NCBI RefSeq assembly: GCF_006716485.1
Contig: NZ_VFPD01000001.1
Location: forward strand, 1,115,096-1,179,095
DNA from: Chryseobacterium aquifrigidense
GTDB lineage: Bacteria > Bacteroidota > Bacteroidia > Flavobacteriales > Weeksellaceae
Direction: 5' to 3'
Length of the DNA: 64,000 nucleotides
The notes under the pieces were generated by a model. It saw only the letters and a list, made by a program, of their open reading frames with translations. It made no database searches and was not told the origin of the DNA. Positions 7,529 to 15,994 of this stretch are shown in pieces. How positions within the stretch are numbered: position 1 is the stretch's first letter; every line of letters begins with the position of its first letter. The position numbers were made by a program, and so were the translations under genes.

Positions 7529-10500
7529 TGATAAAAAACTTTATTAACAGACCGGTTTTATCTACCGTAATCTCAATTTTGATTGTGATTCTCGGTGTGT
7601 TGGGACTGATCTCGTTACCGGTTACACAGTATCCGGATATTGCACCACCTACGGTGAGTGTTTCCGCAAACTATACGGGAGCCAATGCTGAGACGGTGAT
7701 GAAAAGTGTGGTAGTACCTTTGGAAGAACAGATCAACGGGGTGGAAGGTATGGATTATATCACTTCCAGTGCCGGAAACGACGGTTCTGCCCAAATCCAG
7801 GTTTTCTTCAAACAAGGAATTGACCCGGATATTGCAGCGGTAAACGTACAGAACCGTGTGGCCAGAGCGACACCTCTTTTGCCGTCTGAAGTAACCCGTT
7901 CAGGGGTGGTAACCCAGAAGCAGCAGACCAGTGCCCTGATGTATATGTCTTTCTATTCTGAAAATAAAGACCTGGATGATGTATATCTTCAGAACTTTTT
8001 GAATATCAACATTATTCCTAACCTTAAAAGGGTAAATGGTGTAGGGGATGCCAACGTTTTCGGAGGTAAAAACTACTCGATGAGAATCTGGCTGGATCCC
8101 GCAAAAATGGCTGCCTACAGCGTAACTCCTACCGATGTTACCAATGCAATCAACGAGCAGAGTAGAGAAGCTGCAGCAGGTTCTATCGGGCAGAACAGCG
8201 GAAGTTCTTTTGAATATATCATCAAATACGTAGGTAAATTCAACGATAAAGAACAGTACGATAATATCATCATCAAATCTCTTGCGAACGGGCAAAACCT
8301 GATGCTGAAAGACGTGGCTAAAGTAGAACTGGCAGGCCAGTCTTATACGGGAATCGGGGAGAACGGAAACAATCCTTCCATCAGTATGGGGATCTTCCAG
8401 ACTCCGGGATCCAACGCACAGGAAATTATTAAAAATATCAAAGCCTACCTGAAATCAGCAGAGGGAACGTTTCCAAAGGGCGTAAAATATACTTTTAACT
8501 TTGATACCAACGAATTCCTTGAAGCTTCCATTGAAAAGGTAGTACATACCCTGATCGAAGCCTTTATTCTGGTATTTATTGTAGTATATATTTTCCTTCA
8601 GGACTTCAGATCTACGCTGATCCCGGCCATTGCGGTTCCGGTATCTATTGTAGGGGCATTCTTCTTCCTGAATCTCTTTGGATATTCATTAAACCTCTTA
8701 ACCTTATTTGCATTGGTACTGGCAATTGGTATTGTAGTGGATGATGCCATCGTCGTCGTCGAGGCCGTTCATGCCAAGATGGAGCATGGTATTTCCGATG
8801 CTAAAAAAGCAACAGTAGAGGCAATGGATGAGATTACAGGTGCTATTATCTCGATTACTCTGGTAATGGCAGCGGTATTTATTCCGGTGACGTTCATTAC
8901 AGGTCCTACAGGGGTATTCTACCAGCAGTTTGGTATTACGCTGATTATAGCCATCATCATTTCTGCGATTAATGCATTAACGCTGAGTCCGGTTTTATGT
9001 TCATTATTCTTAAAACCTCACGAAGCGCATCATAAAGAGTATAAAAATTTAAATCTGCTGCAGAAGTTTTTCTACAAGTTTAATATTGCTTTTAAAACAA
9101 CTACTGAGCGTTACGGAAGAGGATTTGTATTCTTATTAAGACATAAATGGGTTACCTTAATCATTTTTGCTGTTACCGGAGGAATCTTATTCTGGGCAAG
9201 CAGCAGTATGAAGAAAGGGTTTGTACCTACAGAAGACAGAGGGATTATCTTTACCGATGTACAGCTTCCTCCGGGAGCTTCCATGGAAAGAACTTACAAC
9301 GCTTTGAAAACACTTCAGGCTAAGGCATTGAAAGTTCCGGGCGTACAGAACGTAACGATTTCAACAGGTAGAGGATTCTTGTCCGGAAACGGTAGTAACA
9401 ACGGTCTTGCCTTTGTGAAACTGAAACCATTTGAAGAAAGAAAAAAAGACGGACAGACTTCTGAAGATATCACCAAAAAATTATTTGGAATTGTAGGATC
9501 TGTTCCTGATGCTAAAGTAGTATTCTTCCAGCCGCCAAGTGTACCGGGATTCGGTAACAGTGCAGGTTTTGAAATGGTATTGCTTGATAAGTCAGGTGGA
9601 GAATACGCTGATCTGGATGATAAAACCAATGAATTCATCGGTAAACTGATGCAGAGACCTGAAATTCAGTTTGCACAGACTTCATTCAATACCAAATATC
9701 CTCAGTATCAGATGGAAATTAATGTTCCTTTGAGCAAACAGCTTGGGGTTTCTGTTAATGACATCCTGTCCACGATGCAGGGGTATATCGGAGGTATTTA
9801 TACTGCCGACTTTACCAAGTATGGAAAGCAGTTCAGAGTGATGGTTCAGGCTCTTCCTGAGAACAGAAAGAATATTGAAAATCTGAATCAGCTTTATGTC
9901 AGAACAGGATCAGGGATCATGACTCCGATTTCACAGTTTGTAACCTTGACAAAAGCATACGGACCACAATCTGTAAGCCGTTACAACCTCTTTACTTCAG
10001 TGAAGGTAACGGGAGCGAACTCTGACGGATACAGTTCCGGGGATGCAATTGCCGCAGTACAGCAGGTAGCTGATGAAACCCTGAATCAAAACTATGCCGT
10101 AGAATTTACAGGGTTAACCAGAGAAGAATTAAATTCTGGATCTCAAACGCTTTTGATTTTCGGACTGAGTTTGATCTTTGTTTACTTTATCCTTTCTGCA
10201 CAGTATGAAAGCTATATCCTTCCGCTGATCGTTATTATTTCTCTTCCTCTTGGGGTAATGGGAGCTTATTTCGGTCAGAAGATCATGGGGCTGGAAAATA
10301 ATATTTACTTCCAGATTGCCCTGATCATGCTCGTGGGACTATTGGCGAAAAATGCAATTCTTATTGTTGAATTCGCTGTTCAGAGAAGGCATCATGGAGA
10401 AACCATTGTAATGTCAGCTATTAATGCAGCGAAAGCCAGGGTAAGACCTATTCTGATGACCTCATTCGCCTTTATTTTCGGTTTATTGCCGTTAGTTCTG

Positions 10501-10674
10501 GCAAGTGGAATCGGAGCAGTAGGGAACAGGTCTATCGCTACGGGTGCGGCCATCGGACTATTGATAGGGACCGTTTTGGGATTATTTGTAATTCCGGTTC
10601 TGTATGTGATTTTTGAAACACTGCAGGAAAAAATTAAACCTATCAAAAAAGAAGATATCAATTTAGCAGAATAA
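7528..10674 (+). CDS. RND multidrug efflux permease (HAE1/AcrB family)
   Basis: A 1048-residue inner-membrane pump, the usual length for HAE1 permeases. The first helix (PVLSTVISILIVILGVLGL) is followed by a large periplasmic porter domain, helices 2-6, a second periplasmic loop and helices 7-12. The TM4 proton-relay aspartates are Asp405-Asp406 in AIGIVVDDAIVVVEAV, and a TM10 lysine occurs in GLLAKNAILIVEFA. It exports hydrophobic or amphiphilic compounds with proton import. The substrate range cannot be read from the sequence. The next gene is the cognate outer-membrane channel. Confidence 0.95.
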   Translation: MIKNFINRPVLSTVISILIVILGVLGLISLPVTQYPDIAPPTVSVSANYTGANAETVMKSVVVPLEEQINGVEGMDYITSSAGNDGSAQIQVFFKQGIDPDIAAVNVQNRVARATPLLPSEVTRSGVVTQKQQTSALMYMSFYSENKDLDDVYLQNFLNINIIPNLKRVNGVGDANVFGGKNYSMRIWLDPAKMAAYSVTPTDVTNAINEQSREAAAGSIGQNSGSSFEYIIKYVGKFNDKEQYDNIIIKSLANGQNLMLKDVAKVELAGQSYTGIGENGNNPSISMGIFQTPGSNAQEIIKNIKAYLKSAEGTFPKGVKYTFNFDTNEFLEASIEKVVHTLIEAFILVFIVVYIFLQDFRSTLIPAIAVPVSIVGAFFFLNLFGYSLNLLTLFALVLAIGIVVDDAIVVVEAVHAKMEHGISDAKKATVEAMDEITGAIISITLVMAAVFIPVTFITGPTGVFYQQFGITLIIAIIISAINALTLSPVLCSLFLKPHEAHHKEYKNLNLLQKFFYKFNIAFKTTTERYGRGFVFLLRHKWVTLIIFAVTGGILFWASSSMKKGFVPTEDRGIIFTDVQLPPGASMERTYNALKTLQAKALKVPGVQNVTISTGRGFLSGNGSNNGLAFVKLKPFEERKKDGQTSEDITKKLFGIVGSVPDAKVVFFQPPSVPGFGNSAGFEMVLLDKSGGEYADLDDKTNEFIGKLMQRPEIQFAQTSFNTKYPQYQMEINVPLSKQLGVSVNDILSTMQGYIGGIYTADFTKYGKQFRVMVQALPENRKNIENLNQLYVRTGSGIMTPISQFVTLTKAYGPQSVSRYNLFTSVKVTGANSDGYSSGDAIAAVQQVADETLNQNYAVEFTGLTREELNSGSQTLLIFGLSLIFVYFILSAQYESYILPLIVIISLPLGVMGAYFGQKIMGLENNIYFQIALIMLVGLLAKNAILIVEFAVQRRHHGETIVMSAINAAKARVRPILMTSFAFIFGLLPLVLASGIGAVGNRSIATGAAIGLLIGTVLGLFVIPVLYVIFETLQEKIKPIKKEDINLAE

Positions 10675-10683
10675 AATTAATTA

Positions 10684-10760
10684 GAGAAGTCAGAAGTTAG
10701 ATCTTTAGAAATTAGTCTAAACCACATCTAACTTCCGGCCTCTAACATCTAATTTCTAAT
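10684..10760. repeat. TTAGA-type intergenic repeat between permease and TolC-like gene
   Basis: GAAGTTAGAT (10693-10702) pairs with ATCTAACTTC (10726-10735), and TAGAAATTAG (10706-10715) pairs with CTAATTTCTA (10749-10758), so the two stems cross. Units such as TCTAACTTC, TCTAACATC and TCTAATTTC repeat every 11-14 bases. The stretch interrupts an otherwise tightly packed operon. Confidence 0.5.
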
Positions 10761-10768
10761 TTTTTATA

Positions 10769-12184
10769 ATGAAGAGTTTATTAAACATCATAAAAGGAAT
10801 CACTTTTTCAGTTTTCATACTCGGGGCCATCTCATCCTGTATGGCAAGAAAAGAATATGAAAGACCGAAGAATGTTGTGGACGAAAAGCTTTTTCGTACA
10901 GACATGCTTCCTTCGGACAGTACCAATATTGCAGATATTTCATGGAAAGAGATATTCACTGATCCGATATTGCAGGGGCATATTTCTAAGGCACTGGAGA
11001 ACAATCTTGATATCAGAATTGCTTTAGAAAGTATTAATTCTGCAGAAGCGTATCTTAAACAAAGCAAGGCAGCCTATCAGCCGACTCTTTCCATAGGGCC
11101 CAACTATACATTTCAGACACAGTCTATCAATACACAGTTTGGACAGATCATCGGATCAAGACGTTATGTGAACCAGTTTGACATTACGGCAAGCATCGGG
11201 TGGGAAGCTGATATCTGGGGCAAATTAAAGGCACAGGAGAAAGCACAGCTCGCTACTTATTTAGGAACTGTTGCAGCACATAAAGCCGTAAAAAGCAGTT
11301 TGGTGTCTTCCATTGCTTCTGCGTATTATCAGTTGTTGACATTTGATGCACAGAAGAAAATTATTACAGAAACAATTGCGGTAAGAGAGAAAAATCTTGA
11401 AGCGACTAAGGCTTTAAAAACTTCCGGAACAGTTACTGAAGTGGCAGTACAGCAAAGTGAGGCTCTTGTTTTCAATGCCAAATCATTACTGATTGATATT
11501 GATACCCAGATCCAGTTGCTTGAAAATACCATGAGTCTTTTGATGGGAGAGCCTTCTCATTCTATCGAAAGATCTACATTGGAAGGGCAAAAACTTCCAA
11601 TTGATTTAAAACTCGGGTACCCGACTCAGCTTCTGGCCAACCGTCCGGATGTCATGAGAGCAGAATTTAATTTAATGAATGCTTTTGAGTTAACCAATGC
11701 AGCCAAAGCTCAGTTTTATCCCACGTTAAAATTGACAGGAAGTGGAGGAATACAGTCCGTAGATATTGATCACCTGTTTAGTGTGAACTCTTTATTTGCG
11801 AATGTAGTGGCGGGATTGGCTCAGCCAATTTTAAATAAGAGACAGATCCAGACCAACTATGATGTAAGTCTTGCCAATAAAGAAACGGCTTATTTAAACT
11901 TCAGAAAAACAGTTCTGACTGCCGGAAAAGAAGTTTCAGATGCCATCAGAGTTTTCTCTGTTCAGGATTCATTTATTGAATTAAAACAACATGAGCTGGA
12001 TGCCTACAAAAAATCGGTTGACTATTCTCAGGAATTGGTGAACTATGGGATGGCCAACTATCTTGAAGTATTGAATGCAAGTGTGAATTCATTGAATGCA
12101 GAGCTTAACATTTCCAATGCAAGATACAGTAAAATGAAAGCAGCCGTAGAGCTTTATCAGGCTTTAGGCGGAGGCTGGAAATAA
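10769..12184 (+). CDS. TolC/OprM-family outer-membrane efflux lipoprotein
   Basis: A 471-residue protein with a lipobox ending at Cys24 (LGAISSC) and the two-fold repeat of the OprM/NodT family. The conserved LANRPDVMRAEFNLMNAFELTNAAKAQFYPTL segment (about residues 285-320) is characteristic and is split here only by description. It forms the trimeric outer-membrane channel of the RND pump encoded upstream. It ends in GGGW-like GGGWK, common in this family. A strong terminator follows, so it is the last gene of the operon. Confidence 0.92.
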   Translation: MKSLLNIIKGITFSVFILGAISSCMARKEYERPKNVVDEKLFRTDMLPSDSTNIADISWKEIFTDPILQGHISKALENNLDIRIALESINSAEAYLKQSKAAYQPTLSIGPNYTFQTQSINTQFGQIIGSRRYVNQFDITASIGWEADIWGKLKAQEKAQLATYLGTVAAHKAVKSSLVSSIASAYYQLLTFDAQKKIITETIAVREKNLEATKALKTSGTVTEVAVQQSEALVFNAKSLLIDIDTQIQLLENTMSLLMGEPSHSIERSTLEGQKLPIDLKLGYPTQLLANRPDVMRAEFNLMNAFELTNAAKAQFYPTLKLTGSGGIQSVDIDHLFSVNSLFANVVAGLAQPILNKRQIQTNYDVSLANKETAYLNFRKTVLTAGKEVSDAIRVFSVQDSFIELKQHELDAYKKSVDYSQELVNYGMANYLEVLNASVNSLNAELNISNARYSKMKAAVELYQALGGGWK

Positions 12185-12208
12185 CCGTATTCTTTAATGT
12201 AATATTAT

Positions 12209-12243
12209 AAAAACGTATGTCAGCAATGGCATACGTTTTTTAT
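12209..12243 (+). terminator. Intrinsic terminator of the efflux operon
   Basis: AAAACGTATG (12210-12219) pairs with CATACGTTTT (12230-12239), with a ten-base loop and a T-run to 12241. Confidence 0.8.
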
Positions 12244-12303
12244 TGACAAAGATCACAAGTTAAATAATATTACAAAAATAAGATTTTGATAGTGTAAAGA
12301 GAT

Positions 12304-12332
12304 AAAAAAACGGCCGCAATTATTCCGGCCGC
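12304..12332 (-). terminator. Intrinsic terminator of the C1A peptidase gene
   Basis: Two copies of the self-complementary CGGCCG (12311-12316 and 12326-12331) can pair as a GC-rich stem. On the minus strand it is followed by a run of seven T (12304-12310). It lies 22 bases past the end of the minus-strand peptidase gene. Confidence 0.65.
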
Positions 12333-12353
12333 AATTTATCTTTATAACTTTTT

Positions 12354-13244
12354 TTATTGAACGTATGCTACATAAGATTCATTTATAGCTCCTTTTCTGG
12401 TCTTGGCAAAAAATGCATAATCTATCCAGAAAAATCCATTGTTTCCCCAGGTAGTACCCCAGGAATTTTGTACTTTAAAAGCTTGTTTAGCATCGTCATA
12501 ACCCACTACGCAAATGGCATGTCCTCCTCTTACAGCACCAGAATGACTTTTCCATATCCAATTGTTTGCCGCGCTTAAACTATCAAAACTTCCATCTACC
12601 ATCACTGTAATAATTATTGGCAAATTCATACTTAAAAGTGTCTTTACATTACTGATATTGCTTTTATCTACAGTAGCCCAGGTTGTAAATTTATGAGTAC
12701 TTGCTGCACTTTTTTGAGTTTCATTGGGTTGCGTAGAGCACTCTACATCTGTATATGGCATTTCATCCCAGCTGCAAACTCCCTGATCTTTTATTAAATT
12801 TAACCCACTGGATGCATAAGTTCCATTAGGGCAGCCATTTACTTTTATCTGATTATATACGTACTCAGGGCTTCTTGGGTTCGTTATCCCTTTAAAATTA
12901 TATTCCAGAATACTTGCAGCGGCATAAGCTGTAGCAAATGCAACGCATGAACCTTCCTGTCCCTGATTTACTATTGGAGGAGTGTTGGGTATAGTATAAC
13001 TTGACGGAATAGAAGCTATAAGTGTTTCTGCAGACTTGCCCTTAAATTTCATTGTTAATGCATCTATATCAGCTTTAGCAAATGAACTGTAGGTTTTGTC
13101 ATCTACAAGGATTGCTCCTAAGGAACGCATTGCCTGGTTTTCCTTGTTAGGTTGCTTAGTATTTTGTTCTTCTTCATTTCTGTTACATGAAGACAAAGAT
13201 AGCATCCCTAATACAATAGCAATTAATTTTAGATTTTTCATCAT
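12354..13244 (-). CDS. Papain-like (C1A) cysteine peptidase lipoprotein
   Basis: A 296-residue protein with a lipobox ending at Cys20 (MLSLSSC), followed by an acidic Glu/Gln/Asn-rich linker. The papain triad is present: Cys100 in NQGQEGSCVAFA with oxyanion Gln94, His242 in GGHAICVVGYDD, and Asn260 in VQNSWG. The short QGxxGSCxAFA form resembles bacterial xylellain-type enzymes. The stretch between lipobox and catalytic domain is only about 70 residues, so any prosegment is small. It probably works outside the cytoplasm, on the outer membrane or in the periplasm. The start may be Met1 or Met2 of the MMKN beginning. The substrate is unknown. Confidence 0.88.
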   Translation of the reverse strand: MMKNLKLIAIVLGMLSLSSCNRNEEEQNTKQPNKENQAMRSLGAILVDDKTYSSFAKADIDALTMKFKGKSAETLIASIPSSYTIPNTPPIVNQGQEGSCVAFATAYAAASILEYNFKGITNPRSPEYVYNQIKVNGCPNGTYASSGLNLIKDQGVCSWDEMPYTDVECSTQPNETQKSAASTHKFTTWATVDKSNISNVKTLLSMNLPIIITVMVDGSFDSLSAANNWIWKSHSGAVRGGHAICVVGYDDAKQAFKVQNSWGTTWGNNGFFWIDYAFFAKTRKGAINESYVAYVQ

Positions 13245-13436
13245 TGTATTATTTAAAATTTATTACATAAAAATATAAATTATTTTTACACAATTGTAAT
13301 ATATTTTATGAATTAACTACTTTTTTAGCTTTTTTTATGTGTTTGTTTGTTTTTATTTATCGATTTGTTGATGGGTGTTAATATTATTAATTATTTTGTG
13401 AATTTATTATAACAGGAATATTCGTTTCTTTTTCAG

Positions 13437-14417
13437 CTATAAAGTTGTCAATATTTCCATAGTTCTTTTCTCTTTATCTGATATCTCTTTTAAAATATCC
13501 GTAGCCAGATGAATATATTGAATATCTTTTGTCTGGCTCACTTTTTCAAACAGCTGAGACACATTTGTCCAGAGCTCAGCAATCTCTCTGAAGGCTTCAT
13601 AACCTGCTTTTAACGGATCAAGCCGAAGCAGTTCATAACTTTCTTTTAAAAAATCACGGTATAAATTCCTGAACAATGCGCCACCTGTTCCTGCTTTTTC
13701 CATTAACAAAGCGGCTTGTTTAAATTCAGTTTCAATGTCTTTGCTCATATTGTACCATTTGACAATTTCAGTACTGGTTTTCAGGATTCCCTTATAAGAA
13801 ACATTTGTAATAGGCGGGTTCAGATATTCGGCAGTATTACTTTTGATTGCGGTGATTATAGCTTTTTCCAGATCATATTTTCTATTGGTTTTCCTGAGGG
13901 TATAATACAGATTTTTGGAAGCCATAGGGCCCTTTTCAGCACGGGCCATTGCCAGACTTTTTAAAGAGGTTTGTACCTGACTGCCTTGTTGTCTGGTGTC
14001 TGCGAGGTAAGCATTTTCATCATCATAGCCGTAAATGGCAGCATAATGTCCGGCAAAATGAAAAGGATTTGAGAAATATTCAAGATGATAGCAATCCATT
14101 TTTAATCCGACTGCCTGTCCGCTATCCAGAAGTTCTTTTACTTGCTCCCAGGCCTTTTGTTGTGATGAAGTTTCTTTTACGGTTAATTCAAGATTTAGAT
14201 TTTTTGCTATATTCTGAGTCAGGAAATCAGGTTTTATTCTTCCTCCGATGAAAGGGAAATCCATTGTTTTCATATTCCAATAGATAAAGCTTAAACCTTC
14301 CCCCAATCCGAAAAGCATAGGTTCGGAAAGTTCAATTCCGATTTGCTGTAATAATGTTCCGGTAGTGGTCGTTTCGCAGTGCTGTCCGTTAAAAGGTCTC
14401 AGGTTTTCTATTTTCAT
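13437..14417 (-). CDS. BtrH N-terminal domain / DUF4872 protein
   Basis: A 326-residue cytoplasmic protein without a signal peptide. The N-terminal domain begins FNGQHCETTTTG, with Cys14 as the candidate nucleophile. His124 in HFAGHYAAIYGYDD and Asp140 in YLADT complete a papain-type triad, as in the butirosin acyltransferase BtrH. The C-terminal half (about residues 190-326) is helical and matches the DUF4872 arrangement. No biosynthetic genes are nearby, so the acyl donor and acceptor are unknown. It may be an acyltransferase or a peptidase-like enzyme. It stands alone between the C1A peptidase and the divergent GNAT gene. Confidence 0.78.
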   Translation of the reverse strand: MKIENLRPFNGQHCETTTTGTLLQQIGIELSEPMLFGLGEGLSFIYWNMKTMDFPFIGGRIKPDFLTQNIAKNLNLELTVKETSSQQKAWEQVKELLDSGQAVGLKMDCYHLEYFSNPFHFAGHYAAIYGYDDENAYLADTRQQGSQVQTSLKSLAMARAEKGPMASKNLYYTLRKTNRKYDLEKAIITAIKSNTAEYLNPPITNVSYKGILKTSTEIVKWYNMSKDIETEFKQAALLMEKAGTGGALFRNLYRDFLKESYELLRLDPLKAGYEAFREIAELWTNVSQLFEKVSQTKDIQYIHLATDILKEISDKEKRTMEILTTL

Positions 14418-14530
14418 TTTGGTGTGGGTTATTCTTTTTTTCTGAAAAGGAAATTACATAAATATAGCTACATACCGAAATTCCGTTTTTGAATTTTCTG
14501 TGTTAAATTTTTTTAAAAAAGCAGAATGGA

Positions 14531-14562
14531 TTTGTATATATGTATTCAACTACGTAGTTTTG
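14531..14562 (+). promoter_or_regulatory. Promoter with overlapping palindrome before the GNAT-MarR pair
   Basis: TTTG (14531-14534), a 20-base spacer and TAGTTTTG (14555-14562) match the Bacteroidota consensus. The perfect 12-base palindrome AACTACGTAGTT (14548-14559) overlaps the -7 element. A repressor bound here would block initiation, and the second gene of the operon encodes a MarR regulator. Confidence 0.65.
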
Positions 14563-14582
14563 TACTTTAAAATACAGACACT

Positions 14583-15077
14583 ATGAAATTAGAGATACAA
14601 TCCATAGGGAATTCCTACTCAGAGCATGCCATTGATCTGATTTTGACGATTCAGCAGAAAGAGTTTAACATTCCGATTACCATAGAAGACCAGCCTGATC
14701 TTCTTCATATAGAAAGTTTTTACAAAAAAGCAGGAGGTAACTTTTGGGGTGCTTTTGTAGATGGCGAACTGGTAGGTTCTATAGCGTTGGTTAAATTTGA
14801 CGAAAGGGCAGGAGCAATCAGGAAAATGTTTGTTAAAAAGGAGTTCAGAGGAAAAGAACTGAATATTGCACAGGAATTACTGGAAGTTTTAATTTCTTTC
14901 TGCCGAGAAAACAGGATCGATGATTTATATTTGGGAACCATAACAGTACTGAAAGCAGCACAGCGTTTCTATGAAAGAAATCATTTTATAAAGATTGAAA
15001 AAAACGATCTTCCTGTAAAATTTCCTTTAATGAGAGCTGATGATGTTTTTTACCATTTAAATATTGACCAACTATGA
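14583..15077 (+). CDS. GNAT family N-acetyltransferase (MarR-linked)
   Basis: A 164-residue GNAT enzyme. The core is GAFVDGELVGSIALVKFDERAGAIRKMFVKKEFRGKELNIAQELL in two adjacent pieces (beta-3/beta-4 and the acetyl-CoA loop FRGKELNIA). The C-terminal unit LGTITVLKAAQRFYERNHF is typical. The last four bases overlap the ATG of the MarR gene, so the two are translationally coupled. GNAT-MarR pairs often detoxify a small amine, but the substrate is not visible here. Confidence 0.85.
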   Translation: MKLEIQSIGNSYSEHAIDLILTIQQKEFNIPITIEDQPDLLHIESFYKKAGGNFWGAFVDGELVGSIALVKFDERAGAIRKMFVKKEFRGKELNIAQELLEVLISFCRENRIDDLYLGTITVLKAAQRFYERNHFIKIEKNDLPVKFPLMRADDVFYHLNIDQL

Positions 15078-15553
15078 ATGTAATCAACGAAGCAGGAATT
15101 CTTGCCATATCCACAAGGCTGCACCGTCTCAGTGAACAGTTGAGGAAAGATGGAGCGCTTATTTACAAAGCATTCGGAATTGATTTTGAACTGAAATGGT
15201 TTCCGGTTATTTTCACCATTTATAAAAAAGAAATAGCAAGTGTTGTCGAAATAGCCAATGAGATAGGATATACCCATCCATCTACGATAACTCTACTCAA
15301 AGAACTTGAAAAACTGGAGTTGATCCAATGGGAAAAAGACAAGCTGGACGAACGCAAAAGACTTTTTAAGCTCACTTCAAAAGGGCAGGAACTCATTGAT
15401 CAAATGAAACCCGTTTGGGAGCTGATGGCTCAGATTTTAGGCGATATCGCCGACAATAAAAACAATCTGCTGGCTGCAATTGATGAAGCAGAAGAGAAAA
15501 TTGCAAGTCAGTCTTTTTATCAGAGGGCGCTGCAACGTAAAAATTCCAAGTAA
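15074..15553 (+). CDS. MarR family transcriptional regulator
   Basis: A 159-residue winged-helix regulator. EIGYTHPSTITLLKELEKLELI holds the recognition helix, and DKLDERKRLFKLTSKGQELI is the canonical MarR wing with the D-x-R-x-R/K pattern. The C-terminal helices should form the dimer. It overlaps the GNAT gene by four bases. The palindrome over the shared promoter (14548-14559) is the best candidate operator. Confidence 0.88.
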   Translation: MNVINEAGILAISTRLHRLSEQLRKDGALIYKAFGIDFELKWFPVIFTIYKKEIASVVEIANEIGYTHPSTITLLKELEKLELIQWEKDKLDERKRLFKLTSKGQELIDQMKPVWELMAQILGDIADNKNNLLAAIDEAEEKIASQSFYQRALQRKNSK

Positions 15554-15994
15554 ATATCGGAGCGTTTTCTTCTACTTATGTTAGTAAATAATAATGTATA
15601 AAAAATAAAAAAAATAATTCCTTCTCATTGATCATCTAATCATAATAGGTCTTTTTGTTCAAGATGTGAAAAAGCTTTATTGAAAACTCATTGTCGTAGA
15701 ACTACGACAATTTTCCAAATAATCGATAATTCATTTTGCAGTGAATATTTAAGGTTATATATTGCAATACCAAAATCACTAAAAAACTTATGAAAAAATA
15801 TCGAAATCAACCACTTTTTACAGTGTTACTAAGTATCTAAAGCGGAATTTTTTTTCTGAAAATTCCCACTGTATCCATCTCAGGTCAATCATTGAAAAGC
15901 TTGTTCAAGAGACCGTTACATGCTTGTAGATTGATTCCTTGAACCGAAGGGTCTCACCTTATTCAATTAAGTCATACACCAAAAAAAAGATGTC
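15554..15994. other. 441-base non-coding stretch before vgrG with palindrome and structured leader
   Basis: No credible long gene is present. A near-perfect palindrome, ATTGTCGTAG-AA-CTACGACAAT, lies at 15690-15711. A 16-codon frame that looks like a truncated export signal (MKKYRNQPLFTVLLSI) runs from 15790 to 15840. GGAATTTT/AAAATTCC forms a hairpin near 15843-15866. At 15885-15954 several complementary segments compete, including GTTCAAG (15903-15909) with CTTGAAC (15938-15944) and AGACC (15910-15914) with GGTCT (15950-15954). This suggests regulation of the type VI genes downstream. Confidence 0.5.

Noticed and set aside
7900..8295. Minus-strand 131-codon frame inside the RND permease
   Set aside because: It is the complement of a strongly conserved coding region, with no family or start support.
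15903..15954. A stable H-type pseudoknot before vgrG
   Set aside because: The two stems would adjoin with no loop between the first strands, so simultaneous formation is unlikely. They are kept as competing stems only.
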